Below are positions 29,062 through 37,127 of a DNA stretch of 64,000 bases, piece by piece. Positions within the stretch are counted from its first letter, which is position 1. Every line of letters starts with the position of its first letter. Made by a program: the position numbers and the translations under genes. Source of the stretch: Streptosporangium saharense (GTDB taxonomy: Bacteria; Actinomycetota; Actinomycetes; Streptosporangiales; Streptosporangiaceae); the NCBI RefSeq assembly GCF_014203715.1, contig NZ_JACHJP010000002.1:496001-560000 (forward strand). Direction: 5' to 3'. The notes under the pieces were generated by a model, which saw only the letters and a program-made list of their open reading frames with translations, searched no databases and had not been told where the DNA came from.

Positions 29062-30039
29062 TCACCAGGCCATGGTCTGGTCTACGGCGTCGAGGACGCG
29101 GTCGAGGTCGGGGAGGTAGTGCCGTTCGAGGCGTGAGGGCGGATACGGCGTGGAGAAGCCGCCGACCCGCAGCACCGGCGCCTGCAGGTCGTAGAAGCAG
29201 CGTTCGGTGATCCTGGCCGCCAGCTCGGCGCCGTACCCGCTGAACACCGGGGCCTCGTGCACGACGACGCACCGGCCGGTTTTGCGCACCGAGGCCAGCA
29301 CCGTCTCCTCGTCCAGGGGGCTGAGCGAGCGGAGGTCCACGACCTCGATGGAGCGGTTCCCGTCGGCCTGGGCGGCTTCGAGGCAGGTCCGCACGGTCGG
29401 GCCGTACGCCAGCAGCGTCACGTCCCGCCCGGGGCGGGCGACCACCGCCCGGCCGAGGGGTACCGCGCCCGAGGTGTCGAGCTCGACCCGCGCCCTGTCC
29501 CAGTAGCGCCGTTTCGGCTCGAACAGGATCACCGGGTCGGGGCAGGAGATGGCCTGCTGGATCATCGTGTAGGCGTCGGAGGGGTTGGAGCAGGCGACCA
29601 CGCGCAGGCCGCCGGTGTGGGTGAAGTACGCCTCCGGGGACTCGCCGTGGTGCTCGGCGGCGCCGATGCCGCCGCCGAACGGGATCCGGACGACGACGGG
29701 CAGTTCGAGCATGCCGAGGGAGCGCAGCCGCATCTTGGCGAGTTGGGTGGTGATCTGGTTGAAGGCGGGGAACACGAAGCCGTCGAACTGGATCTCGCAC
29801 ACCGGGCGGTAGCCGCGCAGCGCGAGCCCGATGGCCGTGCCGACGATGCCCGACTCGGCCAGGGGCGTGTCGATGACCCGGCTCTCGCCGAAGTCCTTCT
29901 GCAGGCCGTCGGTCACCCGGAACACGCCGCCGAGCCTGCCGACGTCCTCCCCCATGACGAGGACCCTGGGGTCGTGCTCCATGGCCTTGCGCAGGCCCTC
30001 GTTCATCGCCCGTGACAGGGACAGGTCCTCGGCGCTCAC
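29062..30039 (-). CDS. Alpha-ketoacid dehydrogenase E1 beta subunit
   Basis: A 325-residue transketolase-like protein with the E1beta hallmarks MGEDVGRLGGVFRVT, DTPLAESGIVG, GIGAAEHHGESPEAYF and the C-terminal transketolase_C domain (RSLSPLDEETV). With E1alpha it decarboxylates an alpha-ketoacid using thiamine diphosphate. The GTG start overlaps the E1alpha stop (GTGA). The sequence resembles branched-chain or pyruvate types; the ketoacid cannot be predicted reliably. Confidence 0.93.
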   Translation of the reverse strand: MSAEDLSLSRAMNEGLRKAMEHDPRVLVMGEDVGRLGGVFRVTDGLQKDFGESRVIDTPLAESGIVGTAIGLALRGYRPVCEIQFDGFVFPAFNQITTQLAKMRLRSLGMLELPVVVRIPFGGGIGAAEHHGESPEAYFTHTGGLRVVACSNPSDAYTMIQQAISCPDPVILFEPKRRYWDRARVELDTSGAVPLGRAVVARPGRDVTLLAYGPTVRTCLEAAQADGNRSIEVVDLRSLSPLDEETVLASVRKTGRCVVVHEAPVFSGYGAELAARITERCFYDLQAPVLRVGGFSTPYPPSRLERHYLPDLDRVLDAVDQTMAW

Positions 30040-31154
30040 CGCGGCACGTCCTCGAAGGAGGCCAGGTAGGCGGCGAAGCGGGCGCGCTCGTCCTCGACCA
30101 GCGGGTGCTCGGCCGCGTAGACGTTGTCCCACAGCTCGTCGAGGTCGGGGTCGGGCAGTTCGCGGCACCGGGTGCGCATGTCTGTCCCGATCCGTGCCGC
30201 CTCCGCCTCGACCTCGGCGAGGAAGGCCTCGTCCGCGGCGCCGCTGCTCAGCAGGTGGGTCTTCACCCGGTCCACGGGGTCCTTGAGCAGCCAGGCCTCG
30301 GCCTCGGCGCGGGGGCGGTAGCGGCCCGGGTCGTCCGTCGTCGTGTGCGCGCCCATCCGGTAGGTGAACGCCTCGACCAGCGTCGGCCCCAGCCCGCTGC
30401 GCGCGTCGTCCAGCGCCCTGGCGGTCACCGCCAGGCAGGCCAGCACGTCGTTGCCGTCCACCCTGACGCCGGGGAAGCCGAAGCCGTCCGCGCGCCGGTG
30501 CAGCGGGACGCGTGACTGCCGCTCGGTCGGCTCGGAGATCGCCCACTGGTTGTTCTGGCAGAAGAAGACGATCGGCGCGTTCTGCACGGCCGCCCAGGCG
30601 AACGCCTCGTTGACGTCGCCCTCGCTGGTCGCGCCGTCGCCGAAGTAGGCGATCACCGCGTCCTCGGCGCCGTCGCGCTGGACGCCCATGGCGTAGCCGG
30701 TGGCGTGCAGGACCTGGCTGCCGATGACGATCGTCGGCAGGTGCAGGTTGTGCTCCCTGGGGTCCCACCCGGCGTGGTTGATGCCGCGGAAGGAGCCGAG
30801 CTCCCGCACCGGGTCCACGCCCCTGCACCAGGCGACGCCGTGCTCACGGTAGCTGGGGAAGGCCATGTCCCCGGGCAGCAGGGCGCGGGCCGAGCCGACC
30901 TGCGCCGCCTCCTGGCCGCGCAGCGACGGCCAGACGGCCAGCTCCCCCTGCCTGGCCAGGGCCAGGGCCTCCTCGTCGAGCCTTCTGACGATCACCAGGT
31001 CCCGGTAGAGACTCCTGACCTCCTGCGCGGTGAAGACGGCGTCGTAGTCCGGGTGCTCGACCCGCCTGCCGTCAGGGGTGAGCAGCTGGACGAGTTCGGG
31101 CGGGGGCTCTGCGACGGTCCCCCGGGGCGTACCGCGCGCGGCGTCGATGGTCAC
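30036..31154 (-). CDS. Alpha-ketoacid dehydrogenase E1 alpha subunit
   Basis: A 372-residue protein with the thiamine-diphosphate motif GDGATSEGDVNEAF...CQNNQW (about 180-220), the conserved SYREHG segment and the phosphorylation-loop-type sequence near YRMGAHTTTDDPGRYR. It forms the heterotetrameric E1 with the next gene. It lies 95 bp downstream of the MbtH gene on the same strand, so it may be in one transcript with the A-PCP and MbtH genes. Such complexes can provide branched-chain acyl-CoA starters, but that role here is inference. Confidence 0.93.
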   Translation of the reverse strand: MTIDAARGTPRGTVAEPPPELVQLLTPDGRRVEHPDYDAVFTAQEVRSLYRDLVIVRRLDEEALALARQGELAVWPSLRGQEAAQVGSARALLPGDMAFPSYREHGVAWCRGVDPVRELGSFRGINHAGWDPREHNLHLPTIVIGSQVLHATGYAMGVQRDGAEDAVIAYFGDGATSEGDVNEAFAWAAVQNAPIVFFCQNNQWAISEPTERQSRVPLHRRADGFGFPGVRVDGNDVLACLAVTARALDDARSGLGPTLVEAFTYRMGAHTTTDDPGRYRPRAEAEAWLLKDPVDRVKTHLLSSGAADEAFLAEVEAEAARIGTDMRTRCRELPDPDLDELWDNVYAAEHPLVEDERARFAAYLASFEDVPR

Positions 31155-31249
31155 GTACCACTCCTCGTGCGTTGCGGTGGGCGGGAACCGGCACGCGGGC
31201 GCGGCCAGTCGCCGGTGGTGTCCGTTGAAGCTCTCGTGAGGGGTCCTGC

Positions 31250-31465
31250 TCAGTGCTGGGCGTCCAGGTGGGCCGCGAGGTCACGGGGCCGGGTGTCGGT
31301 CCAGTTCGTCCTGACGTGGTCGAGGCAGTCCTCCCGCCCGGAGGGGCCGTGGGCGACGGCCCATCCGGCGGGCACGGCGGCGAAGACGGGCCACAGGGAG
31401 TGCTGGCCCCGCTCGTTGACCAGCACGAGGAAGGCGCCGTCCGGGTTCTCGAAGGGGTTGGCCAT
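31250..31465 (-). CDS. MbtH-like protein
   Basis: 71 residues matching the MbtH family: [29 protein letters not shown], and the C-terminal NWTDTRP motif with the conserved tryptophans. MbtH proteins bind and activate or stabilise adenylation domains. The ATG is preceded by AAGGAG, and the gene begins 20 bp after the stop of the A-PCP gene, its obvious partner. Confidence 0.95.
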   Translation of the reverse strand: MANPFENPDGAFLVLVNERGQHSLWPVFAAVPAGWAVAHGPSGREDCLDHVRTNWTDTRPRDLAAHLDAQH

Positions 31466-31485
31466 CTCGCTCTCCTTCTCGTGAA

Positions 31486-33243
31486 TCACGGGGCACCGCC
31501 GAGGCGTGCCGCCAGGCCCGCGACCGTCGGGGTGTCGAACAGGGCGCTGATCGGCAGGTCCTCGCCGAGTTCGGCGTGGATGCGGCTGATCAGCCGCATC
31601 GCCAGCAGCGACTGCCCGTCGAGGTCGAAGAAGCTGTCGTCCACGCCGACCCGCTCCACGCCGAGCACCTCGGCGAACAGCGAGCACAGGGTCTCCTCAA
31701 GCGGGCCGTCCGGGGCGCGGTAGGCGGTCAGGCCCGTGAAGTCGGGCGCGGGCAGCGCCGCGCGGTCCAGTTTCCCGTTGGGGGTCAGCGGCAGCGCGTC
31801 GAGCACGACGAACGCGGCGGGCACCATGTAGTCGGGCAGTGCCCGCGCCGCGTGGGCGCGCAGCGCCTCGACGTCGACGGGACCGGGTCCCGGCACGACG
31901 TAGGCGGCCAGCCGCCGGTCCCCCGGCTCGACCTGTCTGGCGACGACGGCGACGTGGGCGAGTCCGGGGTGCCGGGCCAGGATCGCCTCGATCTCGGCGG
32001 GCTCGACCCGGAAGCCCCGGATCTTCACCTGGTCCCCGGCGCGGCCGACGAAGTCGACCTGTCCCCTGGGCGTCAGCCGTACCAGGTCGCCGGTGCGGTA
32101 CATCCGCTCGCCGGGGCCCGCGAACGGGTCGGCGACGAAGCTCTGCGCGGTCAGGTCCGCCCGGCCCGCGTAGCCGCGCGCCAGCCGCGAGCCGCCGACG
32201 TACAGCTCGCCGACCGTGCCTGGCGGGACGGGGGTGAGGTTCTCGTCGAGGACGCGCAGCCGTACGTCGTCGAGCGGGCCGCCGACCGGCACGGCGCCGT
32301 CCTCGGTGTAGGGGGCGGTCATCGGGCCGTGGGTGACGAACAGCGCCGTCTCCGTGGCACCGTACATGGCCCTGACGACCGTGTCGGGGCAGGCGTCGAG
32401 CACCCGCCGTACGGCAGAGGGCGCGATCACGTCCCCGCCGGTCAGCACCTCGCGCACCCCGGCCAGGCACTTGGGCGCCTCCTCGGCGACCACCCGGAAC
32501 AGGCCCGCCGTCAGGTGCAGCCCGGTGATCGCCTCCTCGGTCACGAGCCGTCCGAGGGTGGCCACGCCGAGGAGGCCGGGGGGCGCGACGACGACCTGGC
32601 CGCCGTGCAGCAGCGGCACCCACAGCTCGTAGGTGGAGACGCTGAAGGCGTGTGGCGCGACCATCAGGACCCGCTCGTGCCGTCCGCCCTCCCAGCAGGA
32701 GTCGGAGACCAGCCCGAGGATTCCCCCGTGGGTGACGCCGACGCCCTTCGGCTCCCCCGTGGAGCCCGAGGTGTACATCTGGTAGGCGAGCTGGTCGGGG
32801 TGGGCGTCGATCCCCGGGTCGGCCGGGGAGGCCTCCCGCGACTCGCGGCCCCCCTCGACGACGACGAGCGGGCCACCCTCGGGAAGACCGCGCTCTCGGG
32901 TGATCGGGTCGGCCAGCAGGATCGGCGCGCCCGCGTGGTCCATGATCCACTGGATGCGCTCCGGTGGGTGGGAGGTGTGCAGCGGCAGGTAGAACGCGCC
33001 GGTCTTGAGCACCGCCAGGAGGGCGGCGACCATGTCGGCCGAGCGCTCCATCAGCACCGCGACCGGCGTCTCGGGACGGGCTCCCCGTTCGAGCAGCAGG
33101 TTCGCGAGCCGGTTGGCCCGCTCGTCCAGCTCCCGGTAGGTCAGGCGCAGGCCGTCGAAGGAGACGGCCGTCGCGTCCGGGGTCAGCGCCACCTGGGCGG
33201 CGAAGCGCCCCTGGACGGAACCCCGGGGGGAAGAGGAAGCCAT
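31486..33243 (-). CDS. NRPS adenylation-carrier (A-PCP) didomain without condensation domain
   Basis: 585 residues. The A domain spans about 10-500: A3 [11 protein letters not shown] (157-167), A5 YGATE, A7 YRTGDLV, A8 [14 protein letters not shown]10 PNGKLDR with Lys491. The PCP follows (about 512-582) with the phosphopantetheine Ser545 in GQSLLA. The residue at the position that binds the alpha-amino group (Asp235 in GrsA numbering) is Ser201 in HAFSVSTYE, so a standard alpha-amino acid is unlikely; a beta-amino or aryl acid is more plausible (inference). No condensation domain is found nearby. The ATG at 33243 has GGAG at a good distance. Confidence 0.92.
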   Translation of the reverse strand: MASSSPRGSVQGRFAAQVALTPDATAVSFDGLRLTYRELDERANRLANLLLERGARPETPVAVLMERSADMVAALLAVLKTGAFYLPLHTSHPPERIQWIMDHAGAPILLADPITRERGLPEGGPLVVVEGGRESREASPADPGIDAHPDQLAYQMYTSGSTGEPKGVGVTHGGILGLVSDSCWEGGRHERVLMVAPHAFSVSTYELWVPLLHGGQVVVAPPGLLGVATLGRLVTEEAITGLHLTAGLFRVVAEEAPKCLAGVREVLTGGDVIAPSAVRRVLDACPDTVVRAMYGATETALFVTHGPMTAPYTEDGAVPVGGPLDDVRLRVLDENLTPVPPGTVGELYVGGSRLARGYAGRADLTAQSFVADPFAGPGERMYRTGDLVRLTPRGQVDFVGRAGDQVKIRGFRVEPAEIEAILARHPGLAHVAVVARQVEPGDRRLAAYVVPGPGPVDVEALRAHAARALPDYMVPAAFVVLDALPLTPNGKLDRAALPAPDFTGLTAYRAPDGPLEETLCSLFAEVLGVERVGVDDSFFDLDGQSLLAMRLISRIHAELGEDLPISALFDTPTVAGLAARLGGAP

Positions 33244-33474
33244 CGCGTACTCCAATCCGTTCGTTCCACCGGAGCCCGCCGTACGGGTCACCCGCGCGGG
33301 CGGGAACCGGGGGCCGGGGCGGATCCGCGGGCACGGACGGGCACGGGGGCGTCGGTGGCCGGGGGCCTCACCCCCGTCGCGGACGGCCGCCGTCGCGTCC
33401 GGTCACGCAGTCAGCGTCACATCCGCCCGCTGTACAGCGCATCTCCCGGATTGCGATGCTCTCCTGTCCTCCGA

Positions 33475-34599
33475 TCAGGCGGGCAGCCAGGTGGCGCGGC
33501 CGTACGCGGGCGGGGGGCAGGGGACGTGGACGGCGGCGTACGGCCCGGCGGCGAGGTCGAGCGCGTCGAACACCAGCAGGGCGCCCTCGCGCCTGGCGTC
33601 GTCACGAGCGAAGACGAGCAGCCAACCGTCCGCCTCGCCCGGCCCCCTCGGCGCGAACACGGGCTCCCCCACGCGCGGGCCCGCGCCGAACCGGTGCTCC
33701 CGGACCTCGCCGGTCACCAGGTCGTGGTGGACGAGCGCCCGGTCGCGGACGCCGAACACGTGGCGGTGCGCCCGCCCCGTCGTCCGCCCGTCGGCCAGGG
33801 CCGTCTCCGTCCCGGGCAGCAGTTCCCGCTCCTCGACGGCGCCGGTGGCCGGGTCGAGCCGCCAGCGCCACAGGCTCGGCCGCCCCCCGGGGCGGGGGTG
33901 GCGCACGGCGTCGACCACGACCCGGCCGTCCTCCTCGTAGGCGTTGACCGCCCGGGAGACGTGGCAGGGGTCGATCCCGAACCAGCGCGGCTCCGGCGCC
34001 CCCTCGCGGAGCAGCAGTCCGAGCCGTGCGCCGCGGCCCGGCTGCCAGGAGTACGGCGGGCGGGTCCCGACCAGGGCGACGGCGCGGTCGTGCAGGACCG
34101 GCAGGTCGAACACGACGACGTGGCGGGCGGTGAGGGCGGTCGCGGCCATCAGGGGCGCGCCGTCGAGGGCGAAGGGCCGGGCGTGGGAGACGGTGCCGTG
34201 CGGACCGGCGACCAGGTGCTCGGCGTGGCCGAGACCGGGGTAGGAGGCGACCGTGTGCCACCGTCCGGTCGCGGGGTCGCGGACGGGCCTGGCGAGCGTG
34301 AAGGGTCCGGGGACCCGGGCTTCGAGGCTCGCGGGCCGTACGGCGGGGGCCAGCGCGGGCACCGGCCCGAAGGGGCCGTCCGGGGGAACCGTGGTGCGCG
34401 CGCGGTGCCGGAACGCCTCTCCGCCGCGCAGGCGGACGCCGGACAGAACCGTCCTGCCGTCGCCGAGGGGGTGCGGGAACGCCTGGAGGAAACAGCCGTC
34501 GAGCCCCTCGGGAAGGCCACCCTCGACGGGGAGCCGCAGCGGTGACGGCGCCGCCGGGGCCACCGTTGCCTGGTCGGACGCGCGAGCTGGGGCGGCCAT
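33475..34599 (-). CDS. Carotenoid-oxygenase-like (RPE65/CCD family) protein, probably degenerate
   Basis: 374 residues, shorter than typical carotenoid cleavage dioxygenases (about 450-500). Family segments are visible: EPRWFGIDPCHVSRAVNAYEEDG, EPVFAPRGPGEADGWLL and a C-terminal beta-propeller pattern. By eye only the PCHV histidine of the four expected iron ligands is clear; the usual HDF histidine aligns with MAATALT and the C-terminal FH motif aligns with AYGRATW. It may therefore be non-catalytic or use other ligands. It is divergent from a TetR gene, which may control it. Confidence 0.72.
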   Translation of the reverse strand: MAAPARASDQATVAPAAPSPLRLPVEGGLPEGLDGCFLQAFPHPLGDGRTVLSGVRLRGGEAFRHRARTTVPPDGPFGPVPALAPAVRPASLEARVPGPFTLARPVRDPATGRWHTVASYPGLGHAEHLVAGPHGTVSHARPFALDGAPLMAATALTARHVVVFDLPVLHDRAVALVGTRPPYSWQPGRGARLGLLLREGAPEPRWFGIDPCHVSRAVNAYEEDGRVVVDAVRHPRPGGRPSLWRWRLDPATGAVEERELLPGTETALADGRTTGRAHRHVFGVRDRALVHHDLVTGEVREHRFGAGPRVGEPVFAPRGPGEADGWLLVFARDDARREGALLVFDALDLAAGPYAAVHVPCPPPAYGRATWLPA

Positions 34600-34631
34600 G
34601 GGGCGCCTCCTCCGAGCGGGGTCAGCAATAC

Positions 34632-34670
34632 CATAACAGTGTTGTGCTTAAAACATATCGGCGTTATGTA
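34632..34670. promoter_or_regulatory. Divergent promoter and TetR operator candidate
   Basis: An imperfect palindrome CATAAC-AGT-GTTGTG (34632-34646) overlaps a rightward promoter with -35 TTGTGC (34642-34647), a 17-bp spacer and -10 TATGTA (34665-34670), 13 bp before the TetR ATG. A second GTTATG half-site lies at 34663-34668. The position between the TetR gene and the carotenoid-oxygenase-like gene suggests control of both. Confidence 0.55.
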
Positions 34671-34682
34671 ATACTTGTCAAC

Positions 34683-35339
34683 ATGAGTCCTCGCCGGGCA
34701 GATCCCAGGACACGTCCCGCACTGGTCGACATCGCCGCCCGGCTGCTCGCGGAGGAGGGCCCGCAGGCCCTGTCCACCCGGCGCCTGGCCACCGAGGCCG
34801 ACAGCTCGACGATGGCGGTCTACACCCACTTCGGGGGCATGAGCGGGCTGGTGCGCGAGATCGTGCACGAGGGGTTCGCCCGATTGCAGCGTCACCTCAC
34901 CCACGTGCGGCAGACCGACGACCCGGTGGCCGACATGGCACTGCTCGGCAGGGCCTACCGCCACAACGCGCTGGCCAACCCGCACCTGTACGCGGTGATG
35001 TTCGGCGGGGCGTCCCTGGCCGGGTTCTCCCTGACCGAGGAGGACCGCCAGCACGGGCGCTACACGCTGGGCAACGTCGTCAAGTGCGCCACCCGCTGCT
35101 TCGAGGCGGGCCGCTTCAGGGCCGAGGACGCCGAACTCGTCGCCCACCAGATGTGGAGCGCGATCCACGGGCTGGTCACCCTGGAGCTCGGCGACTACCT
35201 CATCGCCCCCTACGACGCCGAGCGCTGCTTCGAGGCCCAGCTCACCGCCCTGATGATCAGCTCGGGAGACGACCTGGACAGCGCGGCCCGCTCGGTCGCC
35301 CTGTCGAAGGAGCGGATGCCCCTGGAGGTGGAGGGCTAG
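34683..35339 (+). CDS. TetR-family regulator
   Basis: 218 residues with an N-terminal TetR helix-turn-helix (about 10-55; LSTRRLATEADSSTMAVYTHFGG) and a C-terminal ligand-binding domain resembling TetR_C (WHG-like) types. It is transcribed away from the carotenoid-oxygenase-like gene across an 83-bp gap with an operator-like palindrome. Its TAG stop at 35337-35339 coincides with the left end of the MITE-like element. Confidence 0.9.
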   Translation: MSPRRADPRTRPALVDIAARLLAEEGPQALSTRRLATEADSSTMAVYTHFGGMSGLVREIVHEGFARLQRHLTHVRQTDDPVADMALLGRAYRHNALANPHLYAVMFGGASLAGFSLTEEDRQHGRYTLGNVVKCATRCFEAGRFRAEDAELVAHQMWSAIHGLVTLELGDYLIAPYDAERCFEAQLTALMISSGDDLDSAARSVALSKERMPLEVEG

Positions 35340-35495
35340 GCGTGTTTTGTGGATCTTCGCCGTTGCGAGGATCGTCCAGGTGGATGCACCGCGAGGCGGC
35401 CGAGGAGCTCATAACGGAGTTATGGGCGACGAGGCCAACGAAGTGGGGCGCCGCCTGGACGACCGCAGTAGGCGTAAAGATCCAGGAAACACGCC
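35339..35495. mobile_element. 157-bp MITE-like element with 19-bp terminal inverted repeats
   Basis: The ends GGCGTGTTTTGTGGATCTT (35339-35357) and the complement of 35477-35495 match at 17 of 19 positions. The inner parts are also partly complementary, so the whole element can fold into one long imperfect hairpin whose tip is CATAAC-GGA-GTTATG (35410-35424). A 3-bp direct repeat, CTA, flanks it (35336-35338 and 35496-35498), consistent with target duplication. It encodes nothing. It would be moved by a transposase encoded elsewhere. Confidence 0.8.
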
Positions 35496-37127
35496 CTAGA
35501 GGGGGATGTTGCCGTGTTTGCGCTGTGGCGGCGTCTGGCGCTTGTTGCGCAGCATGGCCAGGCCACGGGCGACCACGGCGCGCGTCTCCGCCGGGTCGAT
35601 GACGTCGTCGACCAGCCCGCGTTCGGCGGCGTAGTGCGGGTGCATGAGCCGCTCCGAGTACTCGGTGACGAGTTCGGCGGCCAGCTCCGCGGGATCGGTC
35701 GCGGCGGCCAGCTCCTTGCGGAAGATGACGTTGACCGCCCCCTGCGCGCCCATCACCGCGATCTCGTTCGTCGGCCAGGCCAGGGAGAGGTCACAGCCGA
35801 TGGAGCGGGAGTCCATCACGATGTAGGCGCCGCCGTACGCCTTGCGCAGGATGACCTGGACGCGGGGCACGCTGGCCTCGCAGTAGGCGTACAGCAGTTT
35901 GGCGCCGTGCCTGATGATGCCCGCGTGTTCCTGGTCGGGGCCCGGCAGGAAGCCGGGGACGTCCACCAGCGTCACCAGCGGGATGCCGAAGGCATCACAG
36001 AAGCGGACGAACCTCGCCGCCTTCTGGGATGCCGCGACGTCCAGGACCCCGGCGAGCACCATGGGCTGGTTGCCGACCAGGCCGACGACCTCGCCGTCGA
36101 CGCGGGCCAGCGCGCACACCACGTTCTGCGCCCAGTTCTCCTGGAGTTCGAGGAACTCGCCGTCGTCGACAAGTTCGGCGACGACCGAGCGGATGTCGTA
36201 GGGCCGGTTCGGTTCGACGGGCACGATCTCGGCGAAGGCGGGCCGGTGGTCGGTGGTGGCCTGGCAGGGCGGGAGGGCCGGGGGCGGCTCCAGGTTGTTG
36301 CTCGGCAGCAGCGACAGCAGGTAGCGCACGTCCTCAAGCGCGCTCTCCTCGTCGTCGTGCACGAAGGTGGCGACCCCGGAGCGTCCGCCGTGGACCTCGG
36401 CGCCGCCCAGCTCGTCGTGGGTGACCCGTCTGCCGCTGACCGCCTCGACGACGTCGGGCCCTGTCAGGTACATCCGCGCGGTGTCGCGGACCATGAAGGT
36501 GAAGTCGGCAAGCGCCGGGGAGTAGGCGGCTCCCCCGGCGCAGGGGCCGAGGATCACGCTGATCTGGGGGATCACACCGGAGGCCTGGACGTTGCGCCGG
36601 AAGATGCCGCCGTAGCCGTCCAGGGACATCACCCCCTCCTGGATCCTCGCGCCGCCGCTGTCGTTGAGGCCGATGAGGGGGGCTCCGGTGGCGATGGCCA
36701 GGTCCATCACCTTGTGGATCTTCGCCGCGTGCGCGTGGCCCAGCGACCCGCCGAAGATCGTGAAGTCCTGGGCGTAGACGAAGACCCGGCGCCCGTCGAT
36801 CGTGCCGGAGCCCGCGACCACCCCGTCGGTGTGCGGGCGCCGCTCGCCCATCCCCAGGTCGGCGGCCTGGTGGCGGCGGTACATGTCGATCTCGGTGAAG
36901 GAGTCCTCGTCGAGGAGCAGGTCGAGCCGCTCCCGCGCCGTCCGCTTGCCCAGGGCCCGCTGCCGCTCGACCGCCGGGCGAGAGCCCTCGGTGATCCGGC
37001 CGCGCAGCCTGTCGTGCCGTTCGCGCAGCAGGCCCATCGAGCGGGGCGGTACGGCGGGCGTGTCCTCCTGCTCCACTTCTCCGGGGGCGGGCTCCCGCAG
37101 GTCGGTCTGTCTGCTCGTCGGGCTCAT
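35496..37127 (-). CDS. Acyl-CoA carboxylase beta (carboxyltransferase) subunit, acetyl-type
   Basis: 543 residues with both carboxyltransferase halves: NDSGGARIQEGV and GPCAGGAAYSPA in the first, GIIRHGAKLLYAYCEA and RKAYGGAYIVMDSRSIG in the second. At the position known to set substrate preference in Streptomyces enzymes (Asp422 of PccB) this protein has Ile, as in the acetyl-CoA-accepting AccB type. It could supply malonyl-CoA to the polyketide synthase, using an alpha (biotin) subunit from elsewhere. Its ATG overlaps the upstream stop (ATGA). Its stop codon is one copy of the CTA target repeat. Confidence 0.9.
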   Translation of the reverse strand: MSPTSRQTDLREPAPGEVEQEDTPAVPPRSMGLLRERHDRLRGRITEGSRPAVERQRALGKRTARERLDLLLDEDSFTEIDMYRRHQAADLGMGERRPHTDGVVAGSGTIDGRRVFVYAQDFTIFGGSLGHAHAAKIHKVMDLAIATGAPLIGLNDSGGARIQEGVMSLDGYGGIFRRNVQASGVIPQISVILGPCAGGAAYSPALADFTFMVRDTARMYLTGPDVVEAVSGRRVTHDELGGAEVHGGRSGVATFVHDDEESALEDVRYLLSLLPSNNLEPPPALPPCQATTDHRPAFAEIVPVEPNRPYDIRSVVAELVDDGEFLELQENWAQNVVCALARVDGEVVGLVGNQPMVLAGVLDVAASQKAARFVRFCDAFGIPLVTLVDVPGFLPGPDQEHAGIIRHGAKLLYAYCEASVPRVQVILRKAYGGAYIVMDSRSIGCDLSLAWPTNEIAVMGAQGAVNVIFRKELAAATDPAELAAELVTEYSERLMHPHYAAERGLVDDVIDPAETRAVVARGLAMLRNKRQTPPQRKHGNIPL

